The notes beneath the pieces were generated by a model that saw only the letters and a program-made list of their open reading frames with translations, was not told the origin of the DNA and did not search any database. Below are positions 31,900 through 37,363 of a DNA stretch of 37,363 nucleotides, one piece after another. The translations under genes were made by a program, and so were the position numbers. This DNA comes from Bacteroidales bacterium (lineage in GTDB: Bacteria; Bacteroidota; Bacteroidia; Bacteroidales; VadinHA17). The stretch is from positions 1-37,363 of the forward strand of contig JANTHB010000032.1 in NCBI GenBank assembly GCA_024762655.1, given 5' to 3'. Position 1 is the first letter of the stretch. Each line of letters starts with the position of its first letter.

Positions 31900-33258
31900 T
31901 TAACTGACTGCTTTTTTTTCTTTTCTGATCAACGCACCTATCCTCATCTTATCGAGCCGTATATAATCCAGCAGAGGCCGGTCTGCCGGGCAGATAAAAC
32001 TGCAGGAGCCGCATTCGATGCAATCCAGGGCTCTTTCCCTTCGGGCTTTGTCCCATAACTGATGCTGGCCCAGTGACATCAGCAGGTAAGGTTCCAGACC
32101 CATCGGACAGACAGAAACACATTTGGCACAACGGATACAGGGCTGCACCGGCTTACGATGGGCTTCGCTGTCAGGGAGGATAAGAATTCCGGAGGTTCCC
32201 TTGGTAACGGGGATATCCAGTTTCGACACGGCTTTGCCCATCATCGGGCCGCCGAGGACCACTTTTCCCGTATCCTCGGGCAGGCCGCCGGCAGCTTCGA
32301 TCACTTCCGCAACAGGGGTTCCGATACGTACCAGAAAATTGGAGGGCTCCTGTAGTGATTTCCCGGTCACGGTGACGATCCGTTCCACCAGGGGTTTGTT
32401 TTTCTGCACCGCTTCATAGGCTGCCAGGGTTGTTCCCACATTGTGCACTACCGCCCCCACATCCACAGGCAGAGCCCCGGAAGGCACTTCCCGGCCCGTA
32501 ATGGCTTTGATCAACTGTTTCTCACCACCCTGCGGATATTTCACTTTCAAGGCCTGCACCGTGATCCCGGAAGACTTTTCAGCCAGACTGCTCAGCAGGT
32601 CAATGGCATCAGGTTTGTTCTGCTCGATCCCGATCACGGCCCTATCCACCCCCAGTGCTTTCATCAGGATGCGTATCCCCACCATCAGTTCTTTGCTCTT
32701 CTCGAGCATAAGACGGTGGTCGGCGGTCAGAAAAGGTTCACACTCCACCCCGTTGATGATCAGGATATCGGCTTTTTTCCCTTTGGGTACATTCAGTTTG
32801 ATATGCGTCGGGAAAGTAGCTCCTCCCATCCCGACAATTCCGGCCTCCTGAATTTTCCGGATGATCTCCTCGCGGGATGCCGTAATATGCTCATGCAGTG
32901 TATCGCTGCGGTCAATGGCCGGATCCCATGTATCGTCATGCCGGTCGATCACAAAGGCAAGGCGTTTATATCCGGAGGCATCAAAACGTTCTTCTATTCT
33001 GAAGACTTTCCCCGAGACCGAGGCGTGGATGTTGGCCGAGACAAAACCCTTGCTTTGGGCCAGCAGTTGTCCTGCCACCACGGTATCTCCTTTCTGTACG
33101 ACGGGTTCTGCCGGGGCACCCAAATGCTGTACAACAGGGATCACCACCCTTTCAGGCAACGGAAGGATCTTTATGGGACTGCCGGCGGATAATTTATTCT
33201 CTGCCGGGTGAACACCTCCCTTTGGAAACGTCTTGAGTTGATACTTCTGCACGGTCAA
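31900..33258 (-). CDS. rnfC: Rnf complex NADH-binding subunit RnfC
   Basis: This 452-residue peripheral subunit oxidises or reduces NAD(H) in the cytoplasm and passes electrons to the other Rnf subunits. It has the NADH/FMN site segment GIVGMGGATFPTHIKL with a following NGVECEPFLTADHRLM, as in the 51-kDa subunit of complex I. Two [4Fe-4S] clusters are given by Cys374, 377, 380, 384 and Cys413, 416, 419, 423. The length is that of the compact RnfC type without the long C-terminal repeats found in E. coli RsxC (740 residues). It overlaps the rnfB stop by 4 bases. Confidence 0.96.
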   Translation of the reverse strand: MTVQKYQLKTFPKGGVHPAENKLSAGSPIKILPLPERVVIPVVQHLGAPAEPVVQKGDTVVAGQLLAQSKGFVSANIHASVSGKVFRIEERFDASGYKRLAFVIDRHDDTWDPAIDRSDTLHEHITASREEIIRKIQEAGIVGMGGATFPTHIKLNVPKGKKADILIINGVECEPFLTADHRLMLEKSKELMVGIRILMKALGVDRAVIGIEQNKPDAIDLLSSLAEKSSGITVQALKVKYPQGGEKQLIKAITGREVPSGALPVDVGAVVHNVGTTLAAYEAVQKNKPLVERIVTVTGKSLQEPSNFLVRIGTPVAEVIEAAGGLPEDTGKVVLGGPMMGKAVSKLDIPVTKGTSGILILPDSEAHRKPVQPCIRCAKCVSVCPMGLEPYLLMSLGQHQLWDKARRERALDCIECGSCSFICPADRPLLDYIRLDKMRIGALIRKEKKAVS

Positions 33259-34214
33259 TCGTTTTTATTTTGTGTTTCAGTGGAGTCGCCGGAAGAACTC
33301 TTTTTCCCGGTAGCGGTATCTTTTGTCCCCGCAGTTTTTCCGGAAGAATCTGCCCCGGCGGTTGTCACCAGTTCTTTTTTCACCCTGGGCGCCGGAAAGT
33401 TGATCTCCAGGATCGAGTGGGTAGGACACACCGGTACGCACTTGCGACACAGACGGCAGGCGTCGCTGTCAATAAAGGCAAGATTGTTCCCCATCGTAAT
33501 GGCATCAAAAGGACACACCTGGAAACATTTACTGCACCCGATGCAGGCCACGGAACAATATTTCCGGGCCACACCGCCTCTGTCTTCATTGATACAGGAG
33601 ACAAAGATCTTACGGTCTTTTTTGTTTCTCTTACGCAACTCGATGATATCCCTGGGGCAGGCTTCCACACAGGCCCCGCATGCGGTACAGTTCTCATCTA
33701 TCACCACCGGCAAGCCTGTTTTCTCATCCATATAGAGGGCCTCGAAATTACAGGCTTCCACACAATCTCCCAGGCCGAGACAGCCCCATGGACAGTCCGT
33801 ATCACCGGTATAAAGAGCATGCTCGACCGCGCAGGTTGTGGCTCCTTCATAATGGCTGGTACGGGGCCGGTTTTCAAAAGAACCCTGACAGCGTATCACC
33901 GCTACGCGCGGTTCTTCCTCCACGGCTTCCAGTCCCAGGATCTCCGCAACTCTAGCCATCACCTCATTGCCTCCCACCGGACAGAATAAACCCTCCAGAC
34001 TGTCGGCCTTCACACAGGCTTCGGCAAACTGCCGGCATCCGGGATACCCGCATCCCCCACAGTTGGCATGGGGCAAGACATCTTCCACCTCATCGATGCG
34101 GGGATCCTCCGTCACTTTGAATTTCTGAGCGACAAAATAAAGGATCACCGCAGCTATCGCCCCCAGCCCACTCAGGGAGATGACGGTGTAAAGCACAGTA
34201 TTGCTCATAAACAA
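33255..34214 (-). CDS. rnfB: Rnf complex ferredoxin-like subunit RnfB, long form
   Basis: This 319-residue subunit is the entry point for electrons from ferredoxin. One membrane anchor (about 7-29) precedes an Fe-S domain with Cys52, Cys55, Cys60 and Cys78, then several further cysteine clusters at about 141-155, 176-186, 216-234 and 253-263. E. coli RsxB has 192 residues, so this is the longer form with extra clusters seen in anaerobes. Residues of about 278-319 form a Ser/Thr/Gly/Lys-rich tail without obvious structure, which is unusual. It follows rseC after 5 bases and overlaps rnfC. Confidence 0.95.
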   Translation of the reverse strand: MFMSNTVLYTVISLSGLGAIAAVILYFVAQKFKVTEDPRIDEVEDVLPHANCGGCGYPGCRQFAEACVKADSLEGLFCPVGGNEVMARVAEILGLEAVEEEPRVAVIRCQGSFENRPRTSHYEGATTCAVEHALYTGDTDCPWGCLGLGDCVEACNFEALYMDEKTGLPVVIDENCTACGACVEACPRDIIELRKRNKKDRKIFVSCINEDRGGVARKYCSVACIGCSKCFQVCPFDAITMGNNLAFIDSDACRLCRKCVPVCPTHSILEINFPAPRVKKELVTTAGADSSGKTAGTKDTATGKKSSSGDSTETQNKND

Positions 34215-34219
34215 AAAAG

Positions 34220-34642
34220 TTAAACAAATTTTCTCACAAAAAACTTAAACTCTTTTCCGATCCTCGTCCTGAACAGATACAATCCTCCGTAATAAGGCAC
34301 CAGCACAAACAAGGCAGCCAGACCGCCGGCAAGCTCTTCACCGGTGATCCCATACACGACAAATAAGGTGACCATCAAAAGGAGAAAAGGGAAAATATAC
34401 CCGTACATCAGGGCTTTTATCCCCAGCGACCTGGCCAGCACGATATTGACTTTCTCCCCTACCTGATACGTCTGCCCCAGCACATCCACTTCCACTTCCT
34501 TATCCTCTATTTCTGAAGCAGAACAAACCCCTTTTAACTGGCAATGGGCACAGGCCGATTTAGCTAAAAAAGCCACCCTGGCTTTTCCGTCACGGATTTC
34601 CCGTACCGTACCCTCATGTTCAATGACTTTCGGTGCATCCAT
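34220..34642 (-). CDS. rseC: RseC/SoxR-reducing-system family protein
   Basis: This 140-residue membrane protein belongs to the RseC family, which accompanies Rnf/Rsx genes and helps keep SoxR reduced in E. coli. An N-terminal soluble part contains Cys31, Cys34 and Cys40 in CAHCQLKGVC, likely a redox or metal site. Two membrane segments follow (about 72-94 and 103-122). It begins MDAPKVIEHEGTVREI. It is the first gene of the rnf operon, 5 bases ahead of rnfB. No SoxR gene is seen in the window, so here it more likely serves the Rnf complex itself. Confidence 0.93.
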   Translation of the reverse strand: MDAPKVIEHEGTVREIRDGKARVAFLAKSACAHCQLKGVCSASEIEDKEVEVDVLGQTYQVGEKVNIVLARSLGIKALMYGYIFPFLLLMVTLFVVYGITGEELAGGLAALFVLVPYYGGLYLFRTRIGKEFKFFVRKFV

Positions 34643-34863
34643 CCAACCCGGTCTATAATTTTTCGCAATGCAAGTATATTATTTTTCCGATATCCTCAAA
34701 ATGATAATGTTCCATTTTTCCTAATTTATTTTTGATATAAATAAAAATAATATGAAAACATGTAGAAATATAGATAGTTATATGAGAATTGGGAGGAAAA
34801 GTTCCGGGAGCCGGGTTTGTCAAGGAACGGTTACTGTTCCTCGTTCATCATTGTGTCTTTTTT
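34643..34863. other. Intergenic region between recG and the rnf operon
   Basis: This AT-rich stretch of 221 bases must hold the promoter of the rnf operon on the minus strand. A weak -7 box (TATACTTG on the minus strand, about 34668-34675) is the nearest match to TAnnTTTG. Beyond the recG stop, a 6-base stem AGGAAC/GTTCCT (34823-34841) without a T-tract may act as a weak terminator. The open frame on the plus strand here overlaps the end of recG and shows no protein-like pattern. Confidence 0.4.
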
Positions 34864-36969
34864 CTAGGAGATCCTGCTCCAATCCTTATCATTTCTGGCA
34901 TACAAACGGATCCCTTTTTTCAGCACCCGGTTTTCAGGACGGTTCAGCTCAGGGTCTTTCTGCAGGATTTTACCGGCGGCATCTCTAGCCAGTTGCAGGA
35001 TCTGTCCATCCTGTGCCAGGTTGGCGATCCGCAGGTTAAAAGGGATTCCGCTCTGCTGTGTACCTTCGATATCTCCCGGGCCTCTCAGTTTCAGGTCGGC
35101 GTCGGCGATTTTGAAACCGTCGTTTGTTTCCACCATAATCCGGAGGCGTTTGCGTGCTTCGTTGGAAAGTTTATAGGAGGCCATCAGAATGCACCAGGAT
35201 TGGTCGGCGCCGCGCCCCACACGGCCTCTGAGTTGATGAAGCTGTGACAAACCAAAACGTTCGGCGCTCTCGATCACCATCACCGAGGCGTTGGGGACAT
35301 CCACCCCCACTTCGATCACGGTGGTAGCCACCAGGATGTGTGCACGTCCTTCCACGAAATGTCTCATGGCTATTTCTTTCTCCCGGGGTTTCATGCGCCC
35401 GTGCACCACGCTCACCCCGTATTCGGGGGAAGGGAAGGCCCTGACAATGCTTTCATAACCGTCTTCCAGGTCTTTATAGTCCATAGCTTCGCTCTCGCTG
35501 ATAAGCGGATAAACAACATATATCTGGCGTCCTTCGCGGATCTGCTGTCTCATAAAGCCAAAAAGCCGTTCCCGTTTGCTGTCGTTCATCAGGATGGTTT
35601 TTATGGGCTTTCTTCCCGGCGGCATCTCATCAATAACCGACACATCCAGGTCTCCATACAGGGTCATGGCCAGGGTTCTCGGGATGGGGGTCGCCGTCAT
35701 CACCAGCACATGGGGCAACAAGTCACTTTTTTCCCACAAACGGGCCCTTTGGGCCACCCCGAAACGGTGTTGTTCGTCAATGACCACCATGCCCAGTTTA
35801 TGAAACTGCACCTCATCCTCGATCAGGGCATGGGTCCCGACGAGGATATGCGTCTCTCCGCTACGCAGTTGGTCGTGCAGTATTTTCCTTTCTGATTTCC
35901 TGGAAGATCCTGTCAACAGGCCCACCTGCACCCCGGTACCTTCCAGCCATTTACGTATGGTATTGAAGTGCTGTTGCGCCAGAATTTCCGTAGGAGCCAT
36001 CAGCGCACTCTGATATCCGTTGTCGGCGGCGATCAGCATGGTCATCAGGGCTACCAATGTCTTCCCGCTGCCCACATCCCCCTGCAACAAACGGTTCATC
36101 TGTCGTCCGGAACCCAGATCGCGGCGGATCTCTTTCATCACCCTTTTCTGGGCCCCCGTCAACTCAAAATGCAGTTTATCATGATAAAAACGATTGAAGA
36201 ACTCTCCCACTTTTTCGAACGGGTACCCCCGCACATGTTTGATCCGGTTTACTTTCTGCATCAACAGATTAAGCTGGATAAAAAAGAGCTCTTCGAACTT
36301 CAGCCGCAGGCGGGCCTTCTCCAGCATACCCGCATCTTTGGGGTAGTGAATATTCATCAGTGCCTCCTCCCTCGGGATAAGTCCTTTTTCCCTGAGCAGG
36401 GGCTGCGGCAGGGTTTCTTCCAGTTTCCCGGCCGTTTGTTTCAGCAAGGTTGCCTGGAGTTTATGGATCACCCGTGAAGTCAGGAACTGGTTTTTCAGTT
36501 TTTCAGTCGTACTGTAATGAGCCTGCAGGGCGGCATTGATCTTTTTCTCCGTTTTGGCTACCTCTTCCACTTCCGGATGTACCAGGTTGATGCTGCTGCC
36601 ATAGCGGGTGGGTTTCCCGAAGACAATATATTCCCTGTCCGGAGGATAAGAAGAGGTCACCCAGGAGAGCCCCCGGAACCATACCAGCTCAAGGGTCCCC
36701 GTATCATCCGAAAAACGGGCCACCAGTCTTTTTTTCCGCGGAGCGCCGGTCATCCGGTACCCTTCGATCCTGCCTCTCAACTGAATGTACGGAAGATCAC
36801 CCGATATTTCGCTGATCCGGTAAAAACGGGTGCGGTCAATATACTTGTACGGGAAATAATAGAGCAGGTCGAAGAAGGTAGTAATGCCCAATTCTTTTTT
36901 CAGCAAGTCAGCCCTTTTGGGACCCACCCCCTGCAGGTATTTGATATCCGTCTGTAATATTTTCTCCAT
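34864..36969 (-). CDS. recG: ATP-dependent DNA helicase RecG
   Basis: This 701-residue helicase remodels branched DNA at stalled forks and recombination junctions. The N-terminal wedge domain begins LQTDIKYLQGVGPKRADLL, and an OB-like segment follows (about 55-130). The helicase motifs are clear: Walker A GDVGSGKTLVAL, the DEAH-type box VVIDEQHRFG, motif III MTATPIPRTLAMTLYG, and motif VI HQLRGRVGRGADQSWC. Length matches the family (about 690-700). I chose the ATG at 36969; an in-frame ATG at 36996 adds nine residues that do not match the usual start. A -7 box at 37019-37026 serves either start. Confidence 0.96.
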   Translation of the reverse strand: MEKILQTDIKYLQGVGPKRADLLKKELGITTFFDLLYYFPYKYIDRTRFYRISEISGDLPYIQLRGRIEGYRMTGAPRKKRLVARFSDDTGTLELVWFRGLSWVTSSYPPDREYIVFGKPTRYGSSINLVHPEVEEVAKTEKKINAALQAHYSTTEKLKNQFLTSRVIHKLQATLLKQTAGKLEETLPQPLLREKGLIPREEALMNIHYPKDAGMLEKARLRLKFEELFFIQLNLLMQKVNRIKHVRGYPFEKVGEFFNRFYHDKLHFELTGAQKRVMKEIRRDLGSGRQMNRLLQGDVGSGKTLVALMTMLIAADNGYQSALMAPTEILAQQHFNTIRKWLEGTGVQVGLLTGSSRKSERKILHDQLRSGETHILVGTHALIEDEVQFHKLGMVVIDEQHRFGVAQRARLWEKSDLLPHVLVMTATPIPRTLAMTLYGDLDVSVIDEMPPGRKPIKTILMNDSKRERLFGFMRQQIREGRQIYVVYPLISESEAMDYKDLEDGYESIVRAFPSPEYGVSVVHGRMKPREKEIAMRHFVEGRAHILVATTVIEVGVDVPNASVMVIESAERFGLSQLHQLRGRVGRGADQSWCILMASYKLSNEARKRLRIMVETNDGFKIADADLKLRGPGDIEGTQQSGIPFNLRIANLAQDGQILQLARDAAGKILQKDPELNRPENRVLKKGIRLYARNDKDWSRIS

Positions 36970-37018
36970 AACTCCTCCGGGATTACTCCCGTCCATACAT
37001 CCTGAAACAGGTTTTTAA

Positions 37019-37026
37019 CAAACCTA
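37019..37026 (-). promoter_or_regulatory. Bacteroidota -7 box of recG
   Basis: The minus-strand octamer TAGGTTTG is an exact TAnnTTTG and is identical to the box before the MFS transporter gene. The predicted start near 37012 gives a leader of about 43 bases to the ATG at 36969. Confidence 0.5.
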
Positions 37027-37331
37027 CATAAATTTCTCCATGCAAGTATACACAGACTGTCTTAAAAAATCATATTTTATGCTCAAATAAAGAAATTCGT
37101 TTCCTCCGGCAGATGAATATTTTTTTTTGCAAAAACACCTTTATCTCTTATTCTGCATATCTTATTTTAATAATACCTTTATTATAAGTGTAAAGTTTTT
37201 CTGAGGGATGGAGTAGAGTGGTCTTTTTCCGTTTTTGGTCCGGAATATAAGATGATGGAGGAATTGATAATGGTTCCCTGTAATTACCCGGTTGTTGACC
37301 CCCTTCGGGGATCCGTTTGAGTGTCACTTCT

Positions 37332-37354
37332 AACCGTCCGGTGCCCGGACGGTT
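37332..37354. terminator. Strong 10-bp hairpin at the right edge (terminator or attenuator)
   Basis: AACCGTCCGG and CCGGACGGTT form a perfect stem of ten pairs around a three-base loop TGC. A short T-containing stretch follows on the plus strand but there is no long U-tract within the window. It could be a terminator, an attenuator for a gene beyond the edge, or a structured leader. Confidence 0.5.
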
Positions 37355-37363
37355 ATTCAGATT

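Larger units (their letters stand above)
36970..37363. other. Right-edge intergenic region without a convincing gene
   Basis: These 394 bases show no substantial open frame. Near the left end lies the recG promoter. The middle is AT-rich with long T and A runs. Near the right end are a small CCC-TTCG-GGG hairpin (about 37298-37309), a possible 22-codon frame (37252-37320) and a strong 10-base-pair hairpin at 37332-37354. The arrangement looks like the leader of a gene that starts beyond the window. Confidence 0.5.

Noticed and set aside
34752-34988. 78-codon plus-strand frame before the recG stop
   Set aside because: It overlaps the recG 3' end, has no protein-like composition and lacks a promoter.
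1-37363. CRISPR arrays, insertion sequences, integrases or attachment sites
   Set aside because: No regularly spaced repeats, transposase genes, or duplicated tRNA end next to the tRNA-Pro were seen.

Overview
The window is a chromosomal segment of a Bacteroidota bacterium, probably a member of the Bacteroidales or Marinilabiliales; this placement is inferred from gene content. The supporting signs are a PorD-type (DUF4835) component of the type IX secretion system, a secreted protein with a type IX C-terminal sorting domain and a SprB-like repeat, the phylum's own form of RNA polymerase omega, a seven-gene Rnf cluster led by RseC, and several promoters with the Bacteroidota -7 box TAnnTTTG. 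No insertion sequence, integrase, phage gene or CRISPR array was seen.

Layout from left to right. (1) 152-1675: a DASS-family anion symporter on the minus strand. (2) 1800-7733, plus strand: a membrane-bound uptake [NiFe]-hydrogenase island made of maturation protease (hyaD type), hypC, a sensorless sigma-54 activator, an unrecognised 74-residue protein, hyaA, hyaB and hyaC. A tandem pair of TGCG-N6-CGCA inverted repeats lies just after the activator gene. A GG-N10-GC (-24/-12) promoter follows about 110-145 bp downstream, so the locus appears to carry its own enhancer-dependent switch. The small subunit has both extra cysteines typical of oxygen-tolerant group 1d enzymes. (3) 7730-12815, minus strand: a housekeeping operon bamD, rpoZ, coaBC, porD, recN. 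(4) 13005-16887: an alpha-oxoamine synthase (plus), thioredoxin reductase (minus), tRNA-Pro(GGG), a divergent GroES-like protein (minus) and trmJ (plus). (5) 16914-28038, minus strand: an RHS/YD-type secreted protein paired with a type IX cargo protein, an oligopeptidase B-like lipoprotein, a small putative outer-membrane barrel and an MFS transporter. (6) 28264-29028: yaaA (plus). (7) 29141-34642, minus strand: rseC-rnfB-rnfC-rnfD-rnfG-rnfE-rnfA. (8) 34864-36969: recG (minus), then 394 bp without a convincing gene that ends in a strong hairpin.

How the parts may work together. The hydrogenase would oxidise periplasmic H2 and pass electrons through its Fe-S small subunit and the cytochrome b subunit to the quinone pool. 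Rnf exchanges electrons between ferredoxin and NAD+ while moving Na+ or H+. Together they suggest a fermentative or facultative organism that can use H2 and tolerates some oxygen. HypA, HypB, HypD, HypE and HypF are absent here, so maturation must depend on genes elsewhere. The observation most worth following is the self-contained sigma-54 circuit on the hydrogenase and the unknown small protein at the head of the regulated operon.
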